In this document: positions 1 to 6,452 of the stretch, piece after piece
How positions within the stretch are numbered: the first letter of the stretch is position 1
Layout of the letters: each line of letters starts with the position of its first letter
From: Fulvivirga aurantia
GTDB taxonomy: Bacteria; Bacteroidota; Bacteroidia; Cytophagales; Cyclobacteriaceae
Direction: 5' to 3'
NCBI RefSeq assembly: GCF_009711475.1
Contig: NZ_SMMD01000897.1
Location: forward strand, 1-14,574
Length of the DNA stretch: 14,574 nucleotides
Notes under the pieces: generated by a model
Databases searched by the model: none
The model's input: the letters and a program-made list of their open reading frames with translations, nothing else
Told to the model about the DNA's origin: nothing
Position numbers and translations under genes: made by a program

Positions 1-417
1 TCATTGATACCTCAAATAGAGGCTTTAGTTTCTACGGAAACTGATCAGGTGGCCAACTTAGCCAATGTATCGGCAGCCTTAAAATACGGGATGGACTTTT
101 TTTGGGTGGGCTTTTATATGGTTAAAGAAGGCGAATTGGTTTTAGGACCTTTTCAGGGACCAATAGCTTGTACAAGAATCCAGAAGGGTAAAGGTGTTTG
201 TGGTACTGCCTGGGCGGAAGCTAAAACGCAGGTTGTGCCAAATGTCGATGAGTTTCCTGGCCATATTGCTTGCAGCTCAGACTCTAAATCAGAAATAGTA
301 GTGCCTATTATGAAAAATGGAGAGGTAACTGCGATTTTAGATATAGATAGTGATAAGCTAGACAGCTTTGACGAGATTGACAGAACTTACCTTGAGCGAT
401 TGGTAAAATCTTTATAA
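1..417 (+). CDS. Free methionine-(R)-sulfoxide reductase (fRMsr, GAF domain), 5'-truncated
   Basis: Cytosolic GAF-fold enzyme that reduces free methionine-(R)-sulfoxide to methionine, repairing oxidised amino acid. The frame is open from base 1, so the N-terminus (roughly 20-25 residues compared with the usual ~150-160) lies outside the window; a TTG at position 4 is not a convincing start. Numbered from that TTG codon, the three family cysteines are at residues 56 (IACTRI), 66 (GVCGTAW) and 90 (HIACSSDS). Their spacing of 10 and 24 equals that of Cys84/94/118 in E. coli YebR as I recall it. Family-typical blocks WVGFYM, GPFQG, IVVPI and LDIDS are also present. The gene converges on psd with only 12 bases between stop codons and has no T-rich terminator of its own. 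The assignment is secure; only the missing start is uncertain. Confidence 0.93.
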   Translation, partial: SLIPQIEALVSTETDQVANLANVSAALKYGMDFFWVGFYMVKEGELVLGPFQGPIACTRIQKGKGVCGTAWAEAKTQVVPNVDEFPGHIACSSDSKSEIVVPIMKNGEVTAILDIDSDKLDSFDEIDRTYLERLVKSL

Positions 418-442
418 AAAAGGCAGAGTTTAAAGCTCTGCC
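416..442 (-). terminator. Intrinsic terminator of psd, overlapping its stop codon
   Basis: A 7-bp perfect stem (GGCAGAG at 422-428 with CTCTGCC at 436-442) has a 7-base loop. On the minus strand it is followed directly by six T residues (complement of 416-421). The psd stop codon (430-432) lies in the loop, so the hairpin uses the last sense codons as its 5' arm. The T tract falls in the stop codon and end of the converging fRMsr gene. On the plus strand the stem has no T tract after it, so it should act mainly for the minus strand. Confidence 0.8.
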
Positions 443-1086
443 AATACTGTCATTCCTCCTTTGGTTTTCTCACCAATATTTACCTTTACTTTTGCATCGG
501 TAGGTAAGAAAACATCTACACGTGAGCCAAACTTTATAAAGCCAAATTCCTGACCTTGTTCTAGTTGCTGGCCTTCCTTGATATACCACTTAATTCTTCG
601 GGCCATAGCACCGGCAATTTGTCGCATCAATACAGAAACACCACCTGGAGTTTTTATAACTACCGTGGTACGTTCGTTTTCTGTACTTGATTTTGGGTGC
701 CAGGCTACAAGGTATTTACCCGCATGGTACTTAAAGAACTCGATCATGCCTTTCACAGGCATTCTATTCACATGCACATTTACAGGAGACATAAAAATTG
801 AGATCTGAATTCTCTTGTCCTTAAGGTATTCAGTCTCTTCGGTTTCTTCTATAACCACAACTTTTCCATCAGCCGGGGCCACCACATGTTTATCATTAAT
901 GGGTGTAGTAATCTTGGGGCTGCGAAAAAACTGCAGTATGAGCAAGAAGATGATTATACTGGCAGCAAGCGTTATATTAAACACAAGAGAGTTGTTAGGC
1001 ATGCCGTAGAATACACCTAGATTTATTGCAGTAAGAACAATTACAAGAACGATGAGCAGCACCCTGCCTTCTTTATGAATAGTCAC
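430..1086 (-). CDS. psd: Phosphatidylserine decarboxylase family proenzyme
   Basis: Membrane enzyme that converts phosphatidylserine to phosphatidylethanolamine, the last step of PE synthesis. The 218-residue protein is the short Psd form found in Bacteroidota and archaea. Two hydrophobic segments at about residues 8-28 and 34-53 anchor it. The catalytic domain follows, with APADGKV (Asp73), SPVNVHVNR (100-108), a WHPKSSTENER block (129-139, His130), and the self-cleavage site FGS at 186-188. Family knowledge predicts cleavage between Gly187 and Ser188, giving a pyruvoyl-capped alpha subunit of about 31 residues. Asp73, His130 and Ser188 are likely counterparts of the processing triad. It lies 90 bases after gdh, from which it is separated by a terminator, so it should need its own promoter; I found no clear one. 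The ATG start at 1086 places the first membrane helix correctly. Confidence 0.93.
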   Translation of the reverse strand: MTIHKEGRVLLIVLVIVLTAINLGVFYGMPNNSLVFNITLAASIIIFLLILQFFRSPKITTPINDKHVVAPADGKVVVIEETEETEYLKDKRIQISIFMSPVNVHVNRMPVKGMIEFFKYHAGKYLVAWHPKSSTENERTTVVIKTPGGVSVLMRQIAGAMARRIKWYIKEGQQLEQGQEFGFIKFGSRVDVFLPTDAKVKVNIGEKTKGGMTVLAEL

Positions 1087-1150
1087 GAAATTGGTATTTA
1101 TTTAAACAAGTGATATTGCAAAACCAATTAAAGCTCGCAAATCGTTATTA

Positions 1151-1196
1151 TAAAACAAAATAGAATATCGTGGGGTTTAGTAACCTCCACGATATT
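1151..1196 (-). terminator. Strong intrinsic terminator of gdh, with the stop codon in the loop
   Basis: A 10-bp perfect stem (1164-1173 with 1187-1196) is extended past a single bulged T (1186) by four more pairs (1174-1177 with 1182-1185), leaving a tetraloop at 1178-1181. On the minus strand it is followed by a T-rich run (complement of 1151-1163). The TAA stop of gdh (1177-1179) falls at the stem top/loop, so the last gdh codons form the 5' arm. It should separate gdh transcription from psd, which starts about 65 bases further on. Confidence 0.85.
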
Positions 1197-2451
1197 TATA
1201 GGTTTTAGCTACTTTGTCAATAGCCACAACGTACGCTGCGATACGCATTGATACATCGTGTTCTTTAGAAGTTTTGTATACGTGGTCAAAAGCATCTTTC
1301 ATAATTCTGTCAGATCTTCTGTTTACACGCTCTCCAGTCCATTTATAACCGAGGCGGTTTTGTACCCACTCGAAGTAAGATACTGTTACACCCCCGGCAT
1401 TTGCCAAAATATCTGGAGTAACCATAATGCCTTTATCGTTGATAATCGCATCTGCTTTAGCTGACGTTGGGCCATTAGCACCTTCAACGATAAGCTTTGC
1501 ATTTATTCTTTCAGCATTTCTGGAGTTAATTACATCCTCAGTAGCTGCAGGTACAAGTACGTCTACCTCAAGTTCAAGTAGCTCGTCACCACCGATTTTT
1601 TCGGCACCGGTATATCCTTCAAGTGAGCCATTATTGCCATTTCTATAATTGATGGCTTCTTGAATGTTTATTCCTTTGCTGTTGTAATAAGCGCCAGATA
1701 AGTCACTTATCGCAACTACTTTCACACCTCTTTCTTCTAGAAGAAGCGCAGCAAAAGAACCTACATTACCAAATCCTTGTACAGCACAAGTAGCTTTGTA
1801 TGGGTTGATCTGTAACTTCTCCATAGCAGAGAGGGCAGAAACCATTACACCACGGCCGGTTGCTTCGGTTCTACCTAAAGAACCACCAAGTACCAATGGT
1901 TTACCGGTTACTACGCTATTGATGGTCATACCCTGTGTTCTGGAAAATTCATCCATCAACCAGGCCATTTCACGAGGTCCCGTACCCATATCTGGAGCAG
2001 GTATATCTCTATCTGGCCCAAATATCTCTATCATTGAGAGTGTGTAGGCACGCATCAAACGCTCAATTTCTCCAGAAGACATTTCTCTTGGATTACATTT
2101 GATACCACCTTTGGCACCACCGTAAGGGATGTCAACTACAGCACACTTCCATGTCATCCAGGCAGCTAGTGCTTTTACTTCATCGAGGTTTACACCAGGA
2201 TCAAACCTGATACCACCTTTAGAAGGACCTAAAATGTTGGAATGAATAACTCTATAGCCATCAAATACGCGAATTGATCCGTCATCCATAGTAATGGGTA
2301 AGGAAACAACCACTTGTTTGGCTGGCGATTTTAAAACATTGTAAATATCATCATCGATTCCCAAAATTTGCGAGGCGATGTGAAACCTCGACATCATTGC
2401 TTCAAAGGGATTATTTTCGTCTTTGATGGGAGCAGGCTCTATGTAACCCAT
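1177..2451 (-). CDS. gdhA: Glutamate dehydrogenase (Glu/Leu/Phe/Val dehydrogenase family)
   Basis: Cytosolic enzyme interconverting glutamate and 2-oxoglutarate plus ammonia, linking amino-acid breakdown to the TCA cycle. The length, 424 residues, matches the compact hexameric GDH class. Visible residues are Lys78 (PSKGGIRF), Lys102 (WMTWKCA), Lys114 (PYGGAKGG) and Asp154 (IPAPDMGTG). They lie at a constant offset of 11 from Lys89, Lys113, Lys125 and Asp165 of the Clostridium symbiosum enzyme as I recall it. Lys78 favours glutamate over leucine or phenylalanine. The Rossmann motif GFGNVG is at 226-231, and the strand after it ends in Asp250, compatible with NAD use (an inference). NAGGVTVSYFEW is at 351-362. 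The gene lies between cdsA and psd, with a promoter-like element upstream and a strong terminator, so it is probably its own unit. The exact cofactor is uncertain. Confidence 0.94.
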   Translation of the reverse strand: MGYIEPAPIKDENNPFEAMMSRFHIASQILGIDDDIYNVLKSPAKQVVVSLPITMDDGSIRVFDGYRVIHSNILGPSKGGIRFDPGVNLDEVKALAAWMTWKCAVVDIPYGGAKGGIKCNPREMSSGEIERLMRAYTLSMIEIFGPDRDIPAPDMGTGPREMAWLMDEFSRTQGMTINSVVTGKPLVLGGSLGRTEATGRGVMVSALSAMEKLQINPYKATCAVQGFGNVGSFAALLLEERGVKVVAISDLSGAYYNSKGINIQEAINYRNGNNGSLEGYTGAEKIGGDELLELEVDVLVPAATEDVINSRNAERINAKLIVEGANGPTSAKADAIINDKGIMVTPDILANAGGVTVSYFEWVQNRLGYKWTGERVNRRSDRIMKDAFDHVYKTSKEHDVSMRIAAYVVAIDKVAKTYKYRGGY

Positions 2452-2480
2452 ATGTTGTTTTTTTTGGTCGTAAACGATTG

Positions 2481-2488
2481 CAAATTTA
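2481..2488 (-). promoter_or_regulatory. Bacteroidota-type -7 promoter element for gdh
   Basis: On the minus strand this reads TAAATTTG, an exact match to the Bacteroidota sigma-A -7 consensus TAnnTTTG. It lies 29 bases before the gdh ATG, giving a leader of about 20-25 bases. The upstream -33 TTTG is not clear; only CTG occurs near the expected distance. An A-rich run just before the ATG (complement of 2457-2465) fits the SD-independent starts of this phylum. Confidence 0.5.
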
Positions 2489-2518
2489 AAGAAATATAAA
2501 TCTTACAGGTGCTTAAAT

Positions 2519-3349
2519 TTAAAAGATTTTAAGAAACGCGGTAATAAATGGAGCCGATAAAAGCAAACCATCAAACCTGTCTAAAAAGCCACCATGGCCC
2601 GGTATTAAGCGACCCGAATCTTTTATTTCTATACTCCTTTTAAAGAGTGATTCTACTAAATCTCCGTAGGTACCACCTATTACTATTATAATGCCTATAC
2701 AAAGCCACGAAGTAAGCGGTATAAATGAGGTGAAATGAGAAATGCCAAAAGCCATGGCAAGTGCAAGGAATAATCCTCCTATGCTTCCTTCCCATGATTT
2801 TTTTGGGGAAACTCTTTCAAATAATTTTCGCTTACCAAATCTCACGCCTGAGAAATAAGCACCTGTGTCGTTGGCCCATAGTATCAGCAATGAACCCAAT
2901 ATTAATTCAAACTCATATACGCCTGAGTAAAAGGCAATAATATTTAATAGTGAAAATGGGATGGCCACGTACATAATACCTAGAAAGGTAAAAGCGATAC
3001 CGGTAAAAGGTTTTTTCTCAGATTTTTTGTAAAGGTATATGAGATATACACAGGCCGCTATCGGGAATATGGTGTAATAGTATTTAGAATTTACATAGCC
3101 CAGCTCAATCAGATAGGTGAGTGTAAATATGAAAGAGCCGCAGATGGTACCAAAGGTTTTGAGTGGGAGCATGCCATCGAGACCGACTAGCTTATAAAAC
3201 TCAAGCTGTGTGACTATACAAATGCCGAGAAAAACACAAAAATAAGTCCAAGGCCCGTAATAAAGGCCCATGATGATTACAAAAGCTCCAATGAGTGCAG
3301 CTATAATACGCTGGGTAAGGTTGCTATATTTATTTAAAATTGATGTCAT
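2519..3349 (-). CDS. cdsA: Phosphatidate cytidylyltransferase (CDP-diacylglycerol synthase)
   Basis: Integral inner-membrane enzyme that makes CDP-diacylglycerol from phosphatidate and CTP, the common precursor of PE and acidic phospholipids. The length of 276 residues is normal for the family. Several hydrophobic helices span about residues 12-150 and 190-228. Conserved blocks are NDTGAYFSG (160-168), SPKKSWEGS (181-189), TYGD (227-230), and the full CDS signature at 234-260: SLFKR, KDSGRLIPGHGG, then DRFD. The Asp residues in these blocks bind the metal and nucleotide in known structures. The start ATG (3347-3349) lies 20 bases inside the preceding DUF2007 gene, implying translational coupling. 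Psd, a later enzyme of the same pathway, is two genes downstream. No strong terminator follows; a 7-bp stem with an 18-base loop after the stop is weak. Confidence 0.96.
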   Translation of the reverse strand: MTSILNKYSNLTQRIIAALIGAFVIIMGLYYGPWTYFCVFLGICIVTQLEFYKLVGLDGMLPLKTFGTICGSFIFTLTYLIELGYVNSKYYYTIFPIAACVYLIYLYKKSEKKPFTGIAFTFLGIMYVAIPFSLLNIIAFYSGVYEFELILGSLLILWANDTGAYFSGVRFGKRKLFERVSPKKSWEGSIGGLFLALAMAFGISHFTSFIPLTSWLCIGIIIVIGGTYGDLVESLFKRSIEIKDSGRLIPGHGGFLDRFDGLLLSAPFITAFLKIF

Positions 3350-3539
3350 TTTCTATAATTTTCAAAGCGCTAAGCACATGCTCGCTAGACACGTGTACCT
3401 CGTAGTTGCCAAAGTTGTTGTAAGAAGAATCTTGCTTATTCACCGTTACGGGGTTCATGCCATGATCTTCTAACACTGCCTTAACAATGTCAGCACGGTA
3501 AGATTGTTCTGAACTATAAACTTTTTGCCACCCCTTCAT
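3330..3539 (-). CDS. DUF2007 family small protein
   Basis: A 69-residue cytosolic protein resembling the DUF2007 family, called putative signal-transducing in Pfam; its biochemical role is not established. The opening block (WQKVYSSEQSYRADIVKAVLEDHGM) and a later YEVHVSSEHVLSALKIIEND block fit the small alpha/beta fold expected: a strand, then a helix, an 'NKQDSSY' loop, a strand, and a final helix. There is no signal peptide or membrane segment. Its ATG overlaps the stop of the CPBP gene in an ATGA junction, and its 3' end overlaps the cdsA start by 20 bases, so all three should be translated from one message. The steady position between a membrane protease and CdsA suggests a link to membrane lipid or protein control, but that is inference. 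Confidence 0.8.
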   Translation of the reverse strand: MKGWQKVYSSEQSYRADIVKAVLEDHGMNPVTVNKQDSSYNNFGNYEVHVSSEHVLSALKIIENDINFK

Positions 3540-4477
3540 ATGTCAGTTTTCGCTTTGAGGAAAAACTTTCTAAAATAATATATAAGAATAGCGGTAATAA
3601 TAGCGAATATAAAGACAGCGTACAAAGGACCGGCTTCGGTATTTGAAACATCGGTTTCTATTACCTCCAGGTCATATAAATAGAATAGGATGAGTGTCAG
3701 GCCGTTATTTATCAAATGAGCAAGAATCGGAATAAATAGGTTGCCCGACCAATAGTATAAATATCCGAATAAGGCACCCAATAGCATGCGGGGTATAAAT
3801 CCATAAAATTGCATGTGAATGGTGCTAAAAAGTATGGCTGCTATCCATATGGCTAAATGAGCGTTTCTGGTAGAACTATAAAACTGGTTTTGCAATATTC
3901 CCCTGAAGAGTAGCTCTTCGCCCACTGCTGGTAAAATGGCTACGATTAGAAATGCCAAAGCAAACTGACCACTATTTTCAAAAGTTGTAAGGTACTCGGT
4001 CATGCGAGTAGCCATGTCCTCGGTTTTTCTGGCCCAGTTTTCAAAGCTTTGCATAAACTCAGGAAAGTCTATGCTCGCATTCCACTCTATAAAAATGGAG
4101 TTTACTCCCATAAATGAAATCACAATTAGACTGGCAACAACCATAGGCAGGAGACTAATGCGTTTATCGAAGAATATACCGAAGGTCTTCTTTTCTATAA
4201 ACCATAAATACAGCAAAGGCATGATGATCATACCTGTGAGGGTGGCCATACCCTGAACTATATAGAAAGGCACCCGCATACCAGGATTCTCATAGGGATG
4301 CAGCATATCGGCCTGAAAATTGGCAAAGCTGCCATCATAAAATGGCTGGGCAAGCAGTAAGCCTAAAAATGGACCAATGACAAAAAAACCAATAAGCGAC
4401 AATACAAGAACTAAAAAAACTGAAAGAGAGGAACTTCGGTGCGTTGAGAGATGTATATTATTATCGAATTTGTTCAT
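3536..4477 (-). CDS. CPBP-family intramembrane glutamic protease
   Basis: A 313-residue polytopic membrane protein of the CPBP (Abi/CAAX protease-like) family. All three hallmark motifs are present: EExxxR at Glu187-Glu188-...-Arg192 (GEELLFRG), FxxxH at Phe217-His221, and HxxxN at His254-Asn258. These form the active site in the Rce1-type fold. Hydrophobic helices are visible at about residues 18-43, 72-94, 108-131, 170-186, 207-220, 231-243, 245-265 and 286-302. A polar stretch (134-168) separates the N-terminal helices from the catalytic core. The substrate is unknown; relatives process prenylated proteins or peptides, or act in self-immunity. It is the first gene of the overlapping CPBP–DUF2007–cdsA string and diverges from the dus gene across a region holding a 14-bp palindrome. 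A role in envelope housekeeping is likelier than bacteriocin immunity, given the lipid-gene context (inference). Confidence 0.9.
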   Translation of the reverse strand: MNKFDNNIHLSTHRSSSLSVFLVLVLSLIGFFVIGPFLGLLLAQPFYDGSFANFQADMLHPYENPGMRVPFYIVQGMATLTGMIIMPLLYLWFIEKKTFGIFFDKRISLLPMVVASLIVISFMGVNSIFIEWNASIDFPEFMQSFENWARKTEDMATRMTEYLTTFENSGQFALAFLIVAILPAVGEELLFRGILQNQFYSSTRNAHLAIWIAAILFSTIHMQFYGFIPRMLLGALFGYLYYWSGNLFIPILAHLINNGLTLILFYLYDLEVIETDVSNTEAGPLYAVFIFAIITAILIYYFRKFFLKAKTDI

Positions 4478-4483
4478 ATTTTG

Positions 4484-4497
4484 CCGTAAATTTACGG
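4484..4497. promoter_or_regulatory. 14-bp perfect palindrome in the divergent promoter region
   Basis: CCGTAAATTTACGG is identical on both strands and lies in the 59-bp gap between the divergent CPBP and dus starts. Its core TAAATTTA matches 7 of 8 positions of the TAnnTTTG -7 element in both directions. It could therefore be a dyad operator, a two-way promoter core, or chance in AT-rich DNA. No -33 TTTG is found at the usual distance on either side. Confidence 0.4.
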
Positions 4498-4536
4498 TTT
4501 CTTTTAAAAAAACATGCTAAATCAGGCATTTGCAGT

Positions 4537-5532
4537 ATGGTTAAAATAGGAAATGTAGAAGTGGGAGAGTTTCCCCTGTTACTGGCTCCCATGGAGGATG
4601 TGAGTGATCCGCCTTTTAGAGCGGTATGTAAGGAGAATGGAGCTGATATGATGTATACTGAGTTTATATCATCTGAAGGCCTTATTCGCAATGCTGCTAA
4701 AAGTGTCGAAAAGCTGGATATTTACGATTACGAGCGACCTATCGGGATTCAGATATTTGGTGATAAAATACAATCGATGCGTGAAGCTGCTGCAATAGCG
4801 GAGGAGGCTCAGCCAGAAGTTATAGATATAAATTACGGGTGCCCGGTAAAGAAAGTAGCATGTAAAGGTGCAGGAGCAGGTATATTGCTTAATATTCCTA
4901 AAATGCAGGAAATGACTGCCAAGATTGTAAAACAGGTAAAATTGCCTGTAACCGTCAAAACTCGCCTTGGCTGGGATGATAGCACCATTCAAATTGTAGA
5001 GGTGGCTAAACGCCTGCAAGATGTGGGCATACAAGCCTTAACTATACATGGCCGTACTCGAAAGCAGATGTACAAAGGTGTAGCCGACTGGACAAAAATT
5101 GCAGAGGTCAAAAACCACCCAGACATACACATTCCAATATTTGGTAATGGAGATATAGACTCACCTGAGAAGGCATTAGAATACAAAAACAAATACGGGG
5201 TAGATGGTATTATGATTGGTAGAGCAGCTATCGGTTACCCATGGATCTTCAACGAAATCAAACATTTCTTCAAAACAGGTGAAAAGCTACAACCACCTTC
5301 TATTTCTGATAGGGTGTCGGTTGCCATCAAACACCTCGATTTTTCTGTTGAGTGGAAGGGCGAGCGAAAGGGAATCTATGAAATGAGAAGACACTACACC
5401 AATTATTTTAGAGGTATATCACATTTCAAGCCTTTCAGAACCAGATTGGTCGAGTCTGAATCTCATGAAGAATTGAAAGGTATACTTAGAGAAGTAGAAG
5501 ATCAGTTTTCAAACCAAACCATTTTAGTTTAA
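4537..5532 (+). CDS. dusB: tRNA-dihydrouridine synthase (DusB-like)
   Basis: FMN-dependent enzyme that reduces uridine to dihydrouridine in tRNA. I choose the ATG at 4537 (331 residues, normal for DusB); the frame is open further upstream to a TTG at 4444, but that stretch looks non-coding and crosses the divergent CPBP start. Motifs from this start: LLLAPMEDVSDPPFR (14-28) forms the FMN site; INYGCPVKKVACKGAG (98-113) holds the catalytic Cys102; VKTRLGW is at 140-146 (Lys141), IHGRTR at 170-175 (His171), and FGNGDI (202-207) and MIGRAAIG (226-233) bind the FMN phosphate. The C-terminal helical tRNA-binding domain spans about 250-331. The next gene, an EamA transporter, begins 32 bases later in the same direction and is probably co-transcribed. 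Which tRNA positions are modified cannot be read from sequence alone. Confidence 0.95.
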   Translation: MVKIGNVEVGEFPLLLAPMEDVSDPPFRAVCKENGADMMYTEFISSEGLIRNAAKSVEKLDIYDYERPIGIQIFGDKIQSMREAAAIAEEAQPEVIDINYGCPVKKVACKGAGAGILLNIPKMQEMTAKIVKQVKLPVTVKTRLGWDDSTIQIVEVAKRLQDVGIQALTIHGRTRKQMYKGVADWTKIAEVKNHPDIHIPIFGNGDIDSPEKALEYKNKYGVDGIMIGRAAIGYPWIFNEIKHFFKTGEKLQPPSISDRVSVAIKHLDFSVEWKGERKGIYEMRRHYTNYFRGISHFKPFRTRLVESESHEELKGILREVEDQFSNQTILV

Positions 5533-5564
5533 CGTTTCTCACCAATTGACAGAGATTATTACCT

Positions 5565-6452
5565 ATGTCTGAAAACAAAAACCTGCTGGCATGGGTAATG
5601 CTCATCGGGCTTGCACTTATCTGGGGCAGTTCTTTCATCTTAATTAAAAGAGGTCTCGATGTCTACGGGCCGGGCGAGGTTGGTGCTCTACGCATAGCCT
5701 CGGCTTCAATTTTTTTACTTCCTTTTGCGATCAGAGGATTAAAAGATATTAAAAAACACCATTGGATTCTTTTGGTGTGTGTAGGTCTTTTTGGCAGTCT
5801 TTTGCCTGCTTTTCTATTTGCCAAAGCCCAAACCGAATTGCCGAGCTCCGTGGCTGGTATTTTAAATGCACTTACCCCCCTCTTTACAATGTTGCTGGGA
5901 GTGTTGTTTTTTAGTCAAAAGATAGGTTTAAAAACTGTTATTGGCCTGCTCACTGGTTTTATTGGTACCGTATTTTTAATAGTTGCCAGTTCTGGAGGTA
6001 GCATGAGCGACCTCAATTATTATGGGCTTTATGTGGTATTAGCAACCATATTTTATGGAGCCAACCTCAACCTTATCAAGTACAAAATCCCTGATTTAAG
6101 AGCGCGTACTATTACGAGTATTTCTCTCCTTATCGTTGGGCCGGCTGCCGTTAGTTATCTCTTATTTGCCACAGATTTTATAAACACATCATTCACTGTA
6201 GATGGGGCATGGCTGTCTCTGGCAGCTGTTGTTACGTTGGGTGTACTTGGCACAGCCATTGCGCTTATTATATTCAATCAATTGGTAAAAATCACTTCTC
6301 CAATATTTACGAGTTCTGTAACCTATATAATACCGATCATTGCAGTCGGATGGGGCCTAATCGATGGTGAACAACTTGTATTAGGTCATTATTTCGGCAT
6401 GGTATTAATCATCTTTGGTATCTACCTTTCTCGCACTCGCACGCCCAAATAA
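5565..6452 (+). CDS. EamA/DMT-family transporter
   Basis: Inner-membrane transporter of the drug/metabolite transporter superfamily with two tandem EamA repeats (about residues 10-140 and 150-290) and about ten hydrophobic helices. Family marks include LIWGSSFILIKRGL near residues 18-31, the AKAQTELPSSVAGILNALTPLFT stretch leading into LGVLFFSQK in the first repeat, and the equivalent TSPIFTSSVTYIIPI stretch followed by GLIDGE in the second. Members export amino acids, metabolites or drugs; nothing here fixes the substrate or direction. The ATG at 5565 gives a short polar N-terminus ahead of the first helix. It follows dus by 32 bases, with no terminator between them. After its stop comes a 233-bp non-coding stretch with no classical terminator. 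Confidence 0.9.
   Translation: MSENKNLLAWVMLIGLALIWGSSFILIKRGLDVYGPGEVGALRIASASIFLLPFAIRGLKDIKKHHWILLVCVGLFGSLLPAFLFAKAQTELPSSVAGILNALTPLFTMLLGVLFFSQKIGLKTVIGLLTGFIGTVFLIVASSGGSMSDLNYYGLYVVLATIFYGANLNLIKYKIPDLRARTITSISLLIVGPAAVSYLLFATDFINTSFTVDGAWLSLAAVVTLGVLGTAIALIIFNQLVKITSPIFTSSVTYIIPIIAVGWGLIDGEQLVLGHYFGMVLIIFGIYLSRTRTPK

Noticed and set aside
578..1009. Plus-strand open frames opposite psd
   Set aside because: They are shadows of the well-supported Psd frame, with no recognisable motifs.
1732..1748. 14-bp palindrome TTCTTCTAGAAGAA inside gdh
   Set aside because: It is explained by codons for a Leu-Leu-Glu-Glu stretch well inside a conserved gene, so no regulatory role is needed.
2489..2525. 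Possible terminator after cdsA
   Set aside because: The AAATCTT/AAGATTT arms are A/T-rich with an 18-base loop and no solid T tract, and they overlap the gdh promoter region.
3536..4477. CPBP gene as part of a bacteriocin or phage-defence system
   Set aside because: No bacteriocin, toxin or defence gene is nearby; the overlaps tie it to DUF2007 and cdsA, pointing to housekeeping.
4444..4536. N-terminal extension of the dus reading frame from a TTG codon
   Set aside because: It crosses the divergent CPBP start and the palindrome, and its translation has no similarity to Dus N-termini. The ATG at 4537 gives the family-normal length.
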